The position numbers were made by a program, and so were the translations under genes. 64,000 nucleotides of DNA from the NCBI GenBank assembly GCA_949752795.1, contig OX457074.1, forward strand, positions 33,589,980 to 33,653,979, read 5' to 3'. This document shows positions 10,455 to 21,719 of the stretch, one piece after another (the stretch's first letter is position 1; the number at the start of each line of letters is the position of its first letter). Source of the DNA: Hyperoodon ampullatus (taxonomy: Eukaryota; Chordata; Mammalia; Artiodactyla; Ziphiidae). The notes below the pieces were generated by a model that saw only the letters and a list, made by a program, of their open reading frames with translations, was not told the origin of the DNA and ran no database searches.

Positions 10455-10539
10455 TCCTAAACTGTGAGAAAGCGGCCACTAGTACTCTGGTGAAGAGAAT
10501 GTAAAATATGTATGATACATTAAGGGCCTTCAATGCATA

Positions 10540-11100
10540 TTTTTATGTAGAAATCTCATTTCTAGGGAAATAATAATGATGTGCCCATATAATTTATATT
10601 CAAGAATGCTTTTTGCAGTTCAATTTATAATAGCAATAGATATAGATAGATGATAGGTAGATGGATAGATAAGTAGGTGATAAATAGGTAGCTGATAGAT
10701 GATTGATAGATAGATAGATACACAGATACATAGATACATAAATAGATAATCGGAGAAAGGGAAGGAAGGGAGGGAGGGAGATAAAGAGAGAGAAAGGAAA
10801 CCTAATTATTCAGCAGTATGGAATTGGTTAAATACATTTAAATCAGTGTACAATAGACATCTCTTAATGATGATGTTGATATGAATTTCACATCAAATAT
10901 GTCCATAACAAGCTGAGAGAATGATGTTGCAAAATGGTCTATAAAAGAGTCTATTCTTGAGACAATATGTGTACCCAGATAGAGAAAAAGTCTTAAGGTT
11001 ATGCTTCAAAATGTCTATCATATTTCTCTCAAAGTGATGGTATTTTCATCCATTTAACTGATGTTCTTTTCGTTTCTAATGTGTGTTAAATGAATACACG
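10540..11100 (+). mobile_element. Old L1 (L1M/L1ME) 3' region
   Basis: Sense 3' landmarks: 'ctcatttctagggaaataat', 'caatttataatagcaata', 'cagcagtatggaattggtta', and the 'gttgcaaaatggtct' and 'gtgtacccagatagagaaaa' parts. A GATA-type expansion interrupts it at 10634-10750. Confidence 0.65.
10634..10778. repeat. GATA tetranucleotide tract followed by GGAA tract
   Basis: Imperfect (GATA)n with GGTA and GATT variants at about 10634-10750, followed by GGAA/GGGA repeats at about 10755-10778. It lies inside an old L1 3' region. Likely length-polymorphic. Confidence 0.92.
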
Positions 11101-11729
11101 TTTTTTGGGTAATACAACAGAAGTGAGAAAAACACCAGCTCTCTCTGATGATGGTACCCACTCTGAAATGGGGACAGCCTTTCATCTTGTCAGCTCTAAC
11201 CCTTGAAAGAGGGTCAAATGGATTATTATCCATGCCGGTTAAGGAATTAAGAAGAATTTAGAACAGCTCTGGGAAAGGGTGTGGGAACCACTCCATTACC
11301 TTAGGTGAAAACAAACAAGGGTGGGTCCCTTTGATCCACGGGTGCCCATTCCTTTCAGCTTTCTCTGGGTGGATCTGGACCCAATCTGTAGAGAGAATGA
11401 GGCCAGCTGGTGTGGCTGAGAAAGTGGGAGCTGCCTAGGTCTCCACCCAATTATCCTTTCCACCCCAAGAAGGTCACACCTGTCAATCCATCTTCTTCCA
11501 AAAGGAAGGAATCTAGGTAGGTTCATTCAAAGAAATGGAAACAATGTCTAGATCCTTTGGGGCACTCCACCCCTCCTTCCTCCCACATCATCCCTCCCTC
11601 TTTCTTCATGTTCATTGCTTTGCAGACCTCAGATTCTCTCATCTGCTGCAAGAAAAGTGGTCTAAAAACCTCATTCTCATTAAATCGTCAATATTTGCAT
11701 TTTGCGGAAAGATCAGAGGAATAATGTTC
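11101..11729. other. Unrecognised non-coding sequence
   Basis: Nothing recognised. The small frames at 11296-11526 (minus) and 11535-11741 (plus) have no identifiable domain. Confidence 0.35.
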
Positions 11730-11747
11730 ACAAATAAATGACTTTTT

Positions 11748-12037
11748 TAATATTTTAATTTTATTGGGGTATAGTTGATTTACAATGTCGTGTTACTTTC
11801 AGGTGTACAGCAAAGTGATTCAGTTATACATATACGTATATTCATTGTTTTTTAGATTCTTTTCTCAGATAGGTTATCACAGAATATTGAGCAGAGTTCC
11901 CTGTGCTATACAGCAGGTCCTTGTTGCTTATCTACCTTATATATAGTAGTGTGTGTATGTTCATCCCAAGCTCCTGATTTATTCCGCTCCACCCCCACCC
12001 CCCCGTTTCCCCTTTGGAAACCATAGGTTTGTTTTCA
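11748..12037 (-). mobile_element. Very short 5'-truncated L1 with perfect target-site duplications
   Basis: Only about 290 bases of L1 3' UTR in reverse complement ('ggggtatagttgatttacaa', 'gtgtacagcaaagtgattca', 'ccctgtgctatacagcaggt'). Perfect 18-base duplications ACAAATAAATGACTTTTT at 11730-11747 and 12038-12055. The intact duplications and close match to other young copies suggest a fairly recent insertion. Confidence 0.95.
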
Positions 12038-12055
12038 ACAAATAAATGACTTTTT

Positions 12056-13124
12056 AATGGAAGAATCTCAAGCAACAACTTATAGAAAGGGTGGTGATGT
12101 TGTGGATCAGAAAAACCTAAAACATCTGCAATTCTGGACCCACAGTCCCAGCAGAAAAAAGTGGGAAATACAATACCCATGGAGCTAGCTGCCATTGGGA
12201 CATCATCCTTTAAGAAAACTCTTACCTCTAGGGAGGTAATGCCTAATGATTTTGAGAAATAAGTAGAGAAGATGTTTTCTAAACATGCAGTCCAGAACCC
12301 CTGCTGTCTCTGATAAACCCACCTCCTCACCATCAGGCAAAGAAGCCAGATGTTCTCAGTCCTATTCCTAATTTATTTAACCATCTCCGTATGTGCTTTC
12401 CGCAAACAGTCTAGGAAATATTCCTTGATGTCAGGTCACCCAGCAAAGGTTCCAAAGTGGTGGCTGATTACTGCTGCCTACTCTACCTCCATCACAAGGT
12501 AATGGTTTGCTCTTAGTCAAGACGCTGTAAAGTCTAGGTTCTTTTAGCCCTCTCCCTGTTTCACTGCCGCCAGGGTGATGGGCACTGGTCAATACCACCC
12601 TCCAGTGACTGATTAGTTCAGTCTCCCATGGCTGTGTGGTGATCATCTATCACAGGGCAATCTCGTATGACACAAAATATAGTGCCCTTGTGACTCTCCA
12701 CTCTCCTGCACTCACTGACAGCAAATGAAAATGACACTGCCTTCCAAGACCAGCCATAACTCAGCCTCATTTTCCAGAAAACCTTCATGGGGCACTACGA
12801 AATAATGAGATGTGCACTGCCTAGAGGTTACAGCACAGCCTCGCTGTGGTGCACTCAGATAAATCAGCCCAACACATGATCAGTCCCTCCAGAAGTAAAA
12901 ATCACTCTGTTTTCCTACATATTTTACTGTATAATTTAAGCAAATGAGTTCAGTGTGATATTCCTCTTTAGCCATAACCAAGAAGGTGACCAATATTGGT
13001 TTGAGAAACAAGAGAAAATAATTTCTATCCTAACCTCATTCTCTACCATCCTGCTTGAACAACTGAAAGGGATTTGGATCTGAAAAAAAAAAAACAACAC
13101 CTATTGAGAATGATGATCATTGAT
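12056..13124. other. Unrecognised, repeat-poor non-coding sequence
   Basis: About 1 kb with no recognised transposon. The minus-strand frames at 11932-12333 (partly inside the L1) and 12431-12646 show no known domain. It could include decayed retroviral-like sequence, but I could not support that. Confidence 0.35.
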
Positions 13125-13168
13125 GGTGATCATTGGTAAGGATGGTGGTGATCATTGGTAAGGATGGT
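13125..13168. repeat. Perfect 22-bp tandem duplication
   Basis: The 22-base unit GGTGATCATTGGTAAGGATG+GT occurs twice head to tail (13125-13146 and 13147-13168), preceded by related GATGATCATTGATG sequence, so a small minisatellite seed. Confidence 0.93.
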
Positions 13169-13179
13169 GATGTCCCAGC

Positions 13180-13345
13180 TTATAGAAAGCATTCTGCTCT
13201 GCAAAAGGGTATCACATGTATTTTTCATTTAATCTTTATGAGAAATTCTGTGAAATAGATAACACAGGTCAATTATACATTTTTTCAGATGAATACCTGA
13301 ATCCCCCAAAATATGACTTACTTAGCATTGTACTTCTTGAAGATT
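13180..13345 (-). mobile_element. MIR fragment, antisense
   Basis: 'tttcatttaatctttatgag' followed by 'aaattctgtgaaatagataa' is the MIR block 'tcatttaatcctcacaacaaccctatgaggtag', continuing into a decayed 'cattttacagatga' part. Confidence 0.7.
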
Positions 13346-13541
13346 TGGGAGAGCAGAGGGGATGGGGGAGTATGTCCAGGTCTGATCATCCATCTAGAAG
13401 TCTCCTACTGCAGCCAGGTTTTTGGCTACCTGAGAAATACAATTTGGCTTAATCCCTTCCCACGTTAGAGATCGTGGAACAAATTGAACACAATTAGCAT
13501 TAAGGCAGGATTTGCAAACAATAGACCTGCACAAAATGAAG

Positions 13542-13580
13542 CAAAAAAACCCAAACAAACAAACAAACAAACAAAAAAAC
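13542..13580. repeat. (AAAC)n microsatellite
   Basis: CAAA/AAAC repeats flanked by A runs. No element body recognised next to it. Confidence 0.9.
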
Positions 13581-13679
13581 GACCAACTTAGCCAAAATTA
13601 TTTTACACTCATTGAGAATACAAGTTAAATGATCGATGAATTATTGATTTCTTGAGTAAAGTTTAAATAACATTGATGG

Positions 13680-13800
13680 AACAATTACTATCTGTCACTG
13701 AGTCAGGTGTTGGGGTACAAAGATGCTTTCAAGGAGATGCTCCCTAGTAAATATCACACTGTAAATGCTAAGAAAGTGGGACACAGACATGAAGATTCCC
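13680..13800 (-). mobile_element. L2 fragment, antisense
   Basis: 'cactgagtcaggtgttgggg' and 'tacaaagatgctttcaagga' follow the reverse-complement L2 3' pattern ('caggcactgtgttaggtgctggggatacaaagatg'). Short and diverged. Confidence 0.5.
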
Positions 13801-14129
13801 TATAGGTAGTTCATAGCCTACAACGAAGTGGAGATTTGATCATCTTCCAGTTACGTGAATCTAGGGAGACAAATCGAAAAGTCAATTTCACAAAGGAGAC
13901 AAAATTATAACCCAAATCACAGAGTCCATGAAAAATCCACAGAGGACATTTCTACACTAATGGTTCTTCCACATGGTAGTCTGGGGAGGTCGTTTGGCTT
14001 TTAAAATAGTACAAGACCCAGTTGCACGCATGTCCTCTGTGCAATTAGACAACCAGGTATCTTTTTCCACTGAACAATAGGCTCTATCTTATCTGTTATC
14101 CCCAACAACTAGCTTAATGCCTGGTGCAT

Positions 14130-14590
14130 AATAATTTTTTTTAATTGATATATAATTGACACATTATGAAATTTATGTTTTGAACGTGTACAAGTCAGTG
14201 CTGTTAATATATTCACAAATTGTGCAACAATCACCACTATGCAATTCCAGAACATTTTCATCACCCCATAAAGAAACCCCATACCCATAGCCTGTAACTC
14301 CCCATTCCCTTCTTCCCCTAGCCCATGGAAGCTACTAGTTCACGGTCTGTTTCTATGTTACTATTCTGCATATCTCCGTTAAATAGAATCATGCATGTGA
14401 CATTTTGTAAATGGCTTCTTTCACTCGGCACAATGTTTACAATATTCACCCACGTTGTAGTGTATATCAGTACTTCATTCTTGTTTGTGAATGAATAATA
14501 ATATTCTATTGTATGGATATACCACATTTTCTTTATCCATTCATGGACATTTGCATTGTTACAGTTTCTGGCTATCATAGTAGGATTTTA
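14130..14590 (-). mobile_element. Old L1 (L1M-type) 3' end, antisense
   Basis: Reverse-complement L1M 3' UTR and ORF2 end: 'ttaattgatatataattgac', 'cacaaattgtgcaacaatca' then 'ccactatgcaattccagaac', 'catgcatgtgacattttgta' and 'ttctttatccattcatggac'. The minus-strand frame at 14318-14578 is a decayed ORF2 C-terminus ([15 protein letters not shown]), related to the same stretch in the younger L1 at 7.4-8.3 kb. Confidence 0.85.
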
Positions 14591-14619
14591 CTACTATTTG
14601 GTGAACTTCTAAATGTTAA

Positions 14620-15260
14620 TATCATATATGGGAGGGCCAATGAACATATATAAATTATTAAACCTCATTAGTAATCAGAGAACTAGAAACACTAAACAAT
14701 GTAAAACCATTTTCCAGTTATCAGATTAGCCAAGACTTTTCTACTCTAATAGCTGTTGCCTGTGAGGGTATGCATCGTGCACCGGTTATGGGAGTGTAAA
14801 TTAGTGTAAGCGTTTCACAGCAAGTTGGTAATATATACCAAGAGCCTTGGCATCCTCAGACAATTTGACTCCCCTAATTCTATGTCTGAGATATGAGACT
14901 AAGGATGTAATACAGAACACAGAAAAATTCTTTATGGTGAAGATACTTATTGATAATAATGAAATATAGAAACCAAACCTAAATACTCAATAATAATGAA
15001 ATATTTAAAGAAGGAAGAATAGTGGATACATACAATTAAATAGCAAATAGCCATTAAAAATCATATTTTGGGGCTTCCCTGGTGGCGCAGTGGTTGAGAA
15101 TCCGCCTGCCGATGCAGGGGACATGGGTTCGTGCCCTGGTCTGGGAAGATCCCACATGCCGCGGAGCAGCTAGGCCCGTGAGCCATGGCCGCTGAGCCTG
15201 TGCGTCCGGAGCCTGTGCTCCGCAACGGGAGAGGCCACAACAGTGAGAGGCCCGCGTACC

Positions 15261-15309
<49 letters not shown>

Positions 15310-15450
15310 TTTTGAAAGAGTTTTAATTGCACCAGAAAGTGTATATTCAGTGAAAGTAGGCATAGTATGGTTGATCTAAAATATGTGAAAATTTCACAGA
15401 AAAATAGGAATTTGAGGAAAGCTACAAAAACATTAATATGAACTTTTCTG
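14620..15450 (+). mobile_element. Old L1 (L1ME-type) 3' region, interrupted by a SINE
   Basis: Sense L1 landmarks: 'agtaatcagagaactagaaa', 'gttatgggagtgtaaattag', 'agccattaaaaatcatattt', and after the SINE the 'aaaatttcacagaaaaatag' part. The CHR SINE at 15071 splits it. Confidence 0.7.
15071..15299 (+). mobile_element. CHR-type SINE, short form, with very long poly(A)
   Basis: Full-length copy, 15-base duplications AAAAATCATATTTTG at 15056-15070 and 15300-15314. The A run (15263-15304, 42 uninterrupted A including the start of the duplication) is the longest in the window, which usually indicates a recent insertion because long tails shorten with time. Confidence 0.97.
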
Positions 15451-16639
15451 AAAGGTGAGATTATGGATGACTTTTATAGTGATGAGAATGTAGAAAAGAG
15501 GACAATCTTAGACATAATTGCATCTTACCATGTCTTAAGTTAAATAGTGTTTATGTATACGTGACTTAGCTCCCCTTTCAAATAGTAAGTTCTGAGAGGG
15601 CAAAGAACTATCTTAAACAGCACCATTTCTGTATTAAGTATACAATAGATCTTTTTAATTATTAAAAAAAGAATTTTACTTGTATTAGACCCCACTTAAC
15701 CCATCCAGCCACATATACTTAGAAAAGGTATTTCAGGTACTTATAATAGTCAAGAACAAGGTAATGGATGTATAGCAAAGTGAACGATGTAAGGTTCTAT
15801 AATTCTTTTCAACAGGGTCATCCCAAAAGTAGGTAAAGGACTGGTGGCCTGTGTTACCTACTGCCCCACCTCAGAGAACCTGCTGGAATAAGTGGCATGT
15901 GGGAAATATTAGACGTTCAGCAAGAAAGTAAATGGATCCAATGACAGAGGCAAGTGGCTGATGAGTTACCTACAGGGTGAAATATGCCACACTTCGTTCT
16001 TCTGCCAACACAGCAAGTGTGTTTCTGTCATGTCTCCATGAGTGAAGTGGCAGGTGAGACAGGGCATTCTAGTCACTGGGGAGAAATTGAGCAGTAATGG
16101 CCTTTATGTTTATGCAACTGTGACAAGTTGTGAGTATCTCAAAGCTTTCAATGCATTTGCCCCAAGCATCTTTTTTCCATTATATTTAAACATTCAAATC
16201 CCTTTTATGGAAAATATACTCCCACATGGTCCTAATTCACTTCTACTCAACTTATCAAAACATTATCCTGTGAGATTCATTTTAAGTCCAGAAAATTATC
16301 TGAGCTTCTGGTATGAGGCTGGTATTAGCTCCTCTTATAAACAAGCTCTTTCAACGACTGGTTTTGCATGCCCTTCAACTCTGCATGTGTTTGCGTGACT
16401 TGAGTTTAAGTCAGACTTGAATACCTTTGAATTTGAGCTGCAGACGTTATCCAGATAATTCAAATGTAAGTATCTGTGTAGTTCAAATCATCTTAAGTGA
16501 AGAACAGTCTGAAATCATGCACTTTATTTTTTGTTTGCAGACAAAGCAAAGAGTTAATACCTTAACTCTTTCTATGTACATAGTAAAGTCATGATTTAGT
16601 TACCTTGTAAAACAATAATAGATAAAATTAATTGTCAGA
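15451..16639. other. Unrecognised non-coding sequence
   Basis: Mostly unrecognised. 15565-15640 ('gtaagttctgagagggcaaa' and following) looks like a short sense L2 3' fragment. The 118-residue frame at 16042-16398 has no recognised domain. Confidence 0.35.
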
Positions 16640-16735
16640 ATTGATTATGTGCGGAGGCTTATGTTATGGCTACACATGCATGTTTTCATTTAATCCTCAG
16701 AAGATGATAAGAGATAGATATTACTAAGGGCAAAA
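16640..16735 (-). mobile_element. MIR fragment, antisense
   Basis: 'catgttttcatttaatcctc' followed by AGAAGATGATAAGAGATAGATATTA (split: 'agaagatgataagag', 'atagatatta') fits antisense MIR. Confidence 0.65.
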
Positions 16736-16754
16736 TTATATGTTCACCAAAAAA

Positions 16755-17245
16755 AAAGGGATTTATACAAGAATATTCATAGTTCATAGGAGCTTTATGT
16801 ATAGCAGCCCCAAACCGAAATAACCCAGATGTCCACCAACAGATGGACAAATTGTGGTATATTCATACAAGGGAATACTACTCAATGATAAAAAGAAAGA
16901 ATGAGCCACTAATATGTGTTACAACATAGATGAATCTCAAAAACATTATGTTGAGTAAAGAACCCAGCCAGAAATATATAAATATGAAATATAAAAACCA
17001 TAGTGTATGATTTATATAAAGTTCTAGAACAAGTAAAACTAACCTATAGTGATAGAAATCAAAAAAGGGTAGATATTTATTGGAAAAGGACAAGAGGGAA
17101 AGTTCTGGAGTGATGGAAATTTTGGTCAAGATGGACACCACCATCTTGATCAAGGTGCTAGTGTCATGGGTGTGTGTGTGTATCAGATGTTTGTCAAAAC
17201 TCACTGAATTGTGCATTTTACTTTATGAAAATTACATCTCTAAAA
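16755..17245 (+). mobile_element. Old L1 (L1M-type) 3' end
   Basis: Sense L1 landmarks: 'caagaatattcatagttcat', 'aacccagatgtccaccaaca', 'gaatactactcaatgataaa', 'agaaatcaaaaaagggtaga' and the 3' end 'ttgtgcattttactttatga' then 'aaattacatctc'. The GATA tract at 17257 starts where the poly(A) tail would be. Confidence 0.9.
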
Positions 17246-17256
17246 AAGGTGATTAA

Positions 17257-17702
17257 TAGATGATGAAGATAGGTGGATAGATAGATGATTGATAGATAGA
17301 CAAATAGATAATAGACAGATGGATAGATAGATAATAGATAATAGATAAATGGATAGATAGATAATAGATGATAGAGAGATGATAGATTGATAGATACATA
17401 GATAATAGATGGATCAATAATAGATAAATGAATAGATAGATCGATAGATGATAGATGGATAGAAGGACAGATAATAGATAGATAGATATAGATAGATAGA
17501 TAGATGATAGATAAAAGGTAATAGGTAGATAGATAATAGATAAATGGATAGACGATAGATAGATAATAGAGAGATGGATAGATAATAGATAAATGGATAG
17601 ACGTATAGCTAGATAATAGACAGATACATAGATAATAGATAGATAATAGATAAATGCATGTATATATAGATAGATGATAGACAATAGATGGATAGATAGA
17701 TG
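17257..17702. repeat. Long imperfect GATA/TAGA tetranucleotide tract
   Basis: About 445 bases of (ATAG)n with frequent variants (ATGG, ATAA, GACA). It begins immediately after the L1 3' end, consistent with seeding from an A-rich tail. The minus-strand frames at 17218-17745 and 17253-17684 (Ile/Tyr/Leu/Ser strings) are translation artefacts of the repeat. Confidence 0.97.
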
Positions 17703-17889
17703 GGTAGGACTTCGTATTGGTAAAAGAGTTTAGCCTTTTGCTCAAGGTTATACGGTTATAATAGCAGTGAAATTTGAGTACAATTTGAACACGGGGAGCC
17801 TGACTCCAGTCTGACTCCTGGCTGAATAGTTCATGAAATAACCCACAGGTACACTTGGCAGCAGCTACATGCCATACAGTTTCCTAGCT

Positions 17890-18000
17890 GCTGTGGGGAA
17901 TAAAGAAGTTCACCTAAATGAGTTAATACACATAAAGTGCTTATTAGTGTCTGGCATATGGTAAGAGCTCAAAAGTGTTAACTCGCATTATTATAACATA
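17890..18000 (+). mobile_element. MIR fragment
   Basis: 'acacataaagtgcttattag' then 'tgtctggcatatggtaagag' and 'ctcaaaagtgtt' is the MIR 3' block '...gcgcttagcacagtgcctggcacatagtaagcgctcaat'. Confidence 0.75.
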
Positions 18001-18364
18001 TGAACCTTGGCCTCAAGGCAATTATAGGGTGCCTGGGGAAACAAGCCATTAATTCATAAACCATTAAACAACAATACAAAAATCATAGTTCAGTATAAGA
18101 AATGGCACAAGGAACTACGTAAAGCCAAGGCCAGATACTCAGCGTCTACAGGTACCAAGCAGCTTAACAAAAGTGCAGGAGGGCGTGGGGCACCTGAGGA
18201 CACAGATCCCATCCCATGGCACAGCCATGCAGCACCAACCTATTGTTGCCATGTGGATATGCCAGGCTGATATTGTCAAAACTCTTTTTAAAGAACCCAG
18301 AAACTTAGATATTTATGTGAACTCTCCCAATTTTTACACATTGGCTACTAATACAGTGCTTTTT
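18001..18364. other. Unrecognised, possible L2 relic at the start
   Basis: 'cctcaaggcaattatagggt' near 18012 vaguely follows antisense L2 3' sequence. The rest is unrecognised. Confidence 0.3.
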
Positions 18365-18378
18365 AAAAGTGCATGATC

Positions 18379-18581
18379 GGGCTTCCCTGGTGGCTCAATG
18401 GTTGAGAGTCCGCCTGCCGATGCAGGGGACATGGGTTCGTGCCCCAGTCTGGGAAGATCCCACATGCTGCGGAGTGGCTGGGCCCGTGAGCCATGGCCGC
18501 TGAGCCTGCGCGTCCGGAGCCTGTGCTCCGCAACAGGAGGGGCCACAACAGTGAGAGGCCTGCGTACCGCAAAAAAAAAAA
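18379..18581 (+). mobile_element. CHR-type SINE, short form
   Basis: Full-length copy with perfect 14-base duplications AAAAGTGCATGATC at 18365-18378 and 18582-18595. The A-box-like block reads TGGCTCAATGG (two differences from most copies). Confidence 0.97.
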
Positions 18582-18689
18582 AAAAGTGCATGATCTTTGG
18601 GTTATGAACTATAAAATATGTCCTAAATGCATAGTCTTAAGAAGATCCTAGAGGCCACTTAAACATCTGCTCCCCATCTTAGTCTTCTA

Positions 18690-18790
18690 CTCAATCTTGA
18701 CAAGGGAATCCAACCCAGCGAGGGGAAGCCACTTGTCCAAGTTCACCCAACTAGTTAGAGGCACAGCTGAGAATTCAGTCTACACAGACT
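18690..18790 (-). mobile_element. MIR fragment, antisense
   Basis: 'cttgtccaagttcacccaac' then 'tagttagaggcacagctgag' corresponds to the MIR block 'cttgcccaaggtcacacagctagtaagtggcagagc'. Confidence 0.7.
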
Positions 18791-19520
18791 TTGATGTTGA
18801 ATAAATGGCATAGCTGCCACTTCGCCGTGAGTTCTGCCCCCTTTGGCTGAAGCAAAGATTCAGGAGGAGGTGAGCTTGGAATGGGATTCAGACAGAAACA
18901 CCACAAGTGAGGGGAACATCATGGGAAAAGCATAGAGAAAGTTCAAAACATGTTCCATGGACACTAAGCACATTCCAGTTTGAGATGGGAAAAGTCTTGA
19001 AATGGCCTAATGAGAGCCCGGGGAGCCACGAAAGTTTTCTATTTTATGCCACCCTCCATGGGAACCGTGGAAGGTTCCTAGAGCCTCATGCCATAATGCC
19101 ATTAGTCCTAATGGCCTTTCCAAAGGGCAGGCTGATACAGTGCTCATCTCTGGGGTTGAGAGGTCCCATCAGCCATGCCCCTTCCTCCTTGCACCCAGAT
19201 TTTCTATCTAGGGAAAAAGGGAGGGCACAAACATCTGAGGAATTGTAATTTATCTAAAGAGTAAGGCAGTAAACTGAGGATAATTTATCAGTCACACTCA
19301 GGGAACCAGATTCAACCCAGTTACGCTTTTTCCCCCTCCATCAAATGTAATTGGGTTCTTGAGGAAGAACCAGTAAATTTTAGATGTAGATTTGTAAAAC
19401 ATCATGTCTAAAGATGCACTGTGAATAAATTAGTGACCCTGCTCCAGACATTTCCAACCCAGATGCAGGCAGATATAGATATCATAAACCTAGATTCTCT
19501 CTTTGCCAAAAGTCCCTTTT
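18791..19520. other. Unrecognised non-coding sequence
   Basis: The 113-residue frame at 18907-19248 has no recognised domain or splice context. Nothing else seen. Confidence 0.35.
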
Positions 19521-19524
19521 GACC

Positions 19525-21400
19525 ACTCATTCAGAAATATTTATTGCATGTTTGCTATATTCCTGATACTAAGTTGAGCCATGAGGATTCAGTGTCAACC
19601 AAAAGCAGAAATGTTCTTCTTACTCATGAAGCTTAAAAGACTACTCATGGAGATAGTCCTTAATAAATCTGATGAAATAAATGTAGCAGTAGAATGTGAT
19701 ATGTGCTTTAAAGAGGCATTGCACGGGCTCTGAGAACATCTGGTAGGAGGCTTGAACCTAGTCAGGGAGATCAAGAAAGGCTTCCCCGAGGAGGTGATGA
19801 TTTAGTTGAACTCTCAAAATTAAGGAGACATTTTTAAAGCAAGCAGGATAGAGAATCCAGGCAGGCAGAGGAAACAGCAGCAGCTGTGTGCAGAACCCAC
19901 CTCATACTGGTTCACAAGAGCAGACTGTTGAATTTTCAGGAATTTTGCAAGCTAGTTGATGTCATGTTGGGAATATTTATACCATGGACATTGGCAAATG
20001 TTGCAAGATCAGGGGGGGCTTTTTGGAGGGCGTAGATGTTTTTGGTTTTATTTTTATGAGACCCAGTCTTTAAACAATTGCCAGCACACCATCATTAAAT
20101 GCTGTGGTTGGCAAGAGGTGAGCAGGTATAGTGGACAAAAAGAAAGTCCAGTGTCAAGAGAGCAGAGAACAAGAGGAAGATTATGGGAAATGAAGCAGAC
20201 AGTTAAGCAGGGGCTGGACCATGCACAGTTCTGAAGCCTTGTTAAGCATTTCAGCCTTCACTTTAAGAATAATGGGAAGCCACTGAAGTATTTATAAACA
20301 GGATGAATAATTTAAGCAGATAGTAGTTTTGATAGGATCCATCTGGCTGCAATTTGGAGATTGGATTGGGAGAAGGCAAGAGAAGATGTGGATGACCAAT
20401 TAGAAGGCAGTACCGTAGTCCAGGAAATAAAAGCTTGGACTAGCCTGTGGAGATGAAGAGATATAACAGATTAAAGATATTAGGGAGATAAAAATCAACA
20501 GAATTGAGGATCCTATGGGATTGAGTTGATGTAAATACTATAACTGGGCGTATGGTCAGGATCCATCACAAAAATAGAAAATATTGAAAGAGGATTGACA
20601 TTTTTGACAGAAAGGAGAAATATAGTAAGTTGTGTGGGGACATGCCTGGCTTGCTGGCTTTGAGAAAACCAAAAGGGCATGAAGGATGAGGGATCTGGCC
20701 TAGAGCTACACATTTAAGAGTCGTATTTAAGAAACAATTGAAGGGCTTCCCTGGTGGCGCAGTGGTTGGGAGTCCGCCTGCTGATGCAGGGGACACGGGT
20801 TCGTGCCCCGGTCTGGGAAGATCCCACATGCTGCGGAGCGGCTGGGCCCGTGAGCCATGGCCGCTGAGCCTGCGCGTCCGGAGCCTGTGCTCCACAACGG
20901 GAGAGGCCACAACAGTGAGAGGCCCGCGTACCGCAAAAAAAAAAAAAAAAAAAAAAAAAAAGAAAAAGAAACAATTGAAAATGTGAGCATGATATTGTAA
21001 AATGAGAGTACGGAATGGGAAGAAAATTGGACTTAGAATTGGGGCTTTAAGGAATTCCCAACTTTAAAGACTATTGAGGAGGATGAGCCTGGGAAGGAAA
21101 CTGGAAAAGAGCAACAAGAATTCTGTTAGTTTCAGCATCAAGTCCCCCGTAAGTTCAGAAGGTGCTACTCTGATACGATCGAAGTGGCAGATGGAGGAGG
21201 GTAAAGATGGGAAGGAGAGGAAACGGAGATGAGGAGTAGGGACCATGCTTTCAAGAAGTTTGGCTGAGATATGGGACCCAAAAAGTCGTCTGGTTTTTTT
21301 TCAAGTGAGAGCGATATTAAGACTGTTTAAAACAAAAACAAAGATGGTGGGATAGCCCAAGTTGAGAAGGAGAATCAATATACCAGAGAAACAGGAGACT
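19525..21400 (-). mobile_element. L2 LINE, long antisense copy interrupted by a SINE
   Basis: Follows reverse-complement L2 from its 3' end inward: 'tcagaaatatttattgcatg', 'gaaaggcttccccgaggagg', 'gaataatgggaagccactga', 'tccatctggctgcaatttgg', 'ggcagtaccgtagtccagga', and after the SINE 'gctttcaagaagtttggctg'. It is heavily diverged with unrecognised parts (about 19900-20150). The CHR SINE at 20743 inserted into it. Frames within are spurious. Confidence 0.75.
20743..20965 (+). mobile_element. CHR-type SINE, short form, nested in L2
   Basis: Full-length copy with perfect 14-base duplications AAGAAACAATTGAA at 20729-20742 and 20966-20979. All three antisense frames are open across it, producing three overlapping artefact frames between 20566 and 20990. 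Confidence 0.97.
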
Positions 21401-21719
21401 CAGGGAGAGGGGAAAAGGAACCCACAGGAATAGGTACCAGAAACCATGGTACTAAGGGAAAAGAGGATGAGATGGGTACAGTACTGATGGTACTGAGACT
21501 GATACTTTTCATACTGGAAATCTACAAGAGTTCCTACCTGGTGGTAAAGCTTATAGACTGAATTGCTATGTGGGGAAAACTTAGACTAAATGCCCTCTCT
21601 GGTTTCCTACTGAAAAATATTTGAACCCATAATTTAAACTGTGTGGGAGTTGAATTTCTCTGATCTTGAGGGTCTCAGAGCCTTGGAAGCAGAAATTAAT
21701 GATCTTATCCACCCCCTTC

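Noticed and set aside
10634..10750. Regularly spaced repeats that could suggest a CRISPR-like array
   Set aside because: They are 4-bp GATA units without unique spacers, and the genome is mammalian.
17218..17745. 175- and 143-residue minus-strand frames rich in Ile, Tyr, Leu and Ser
   Set aside because: They are translations of the GATA tetranucleotide tract.
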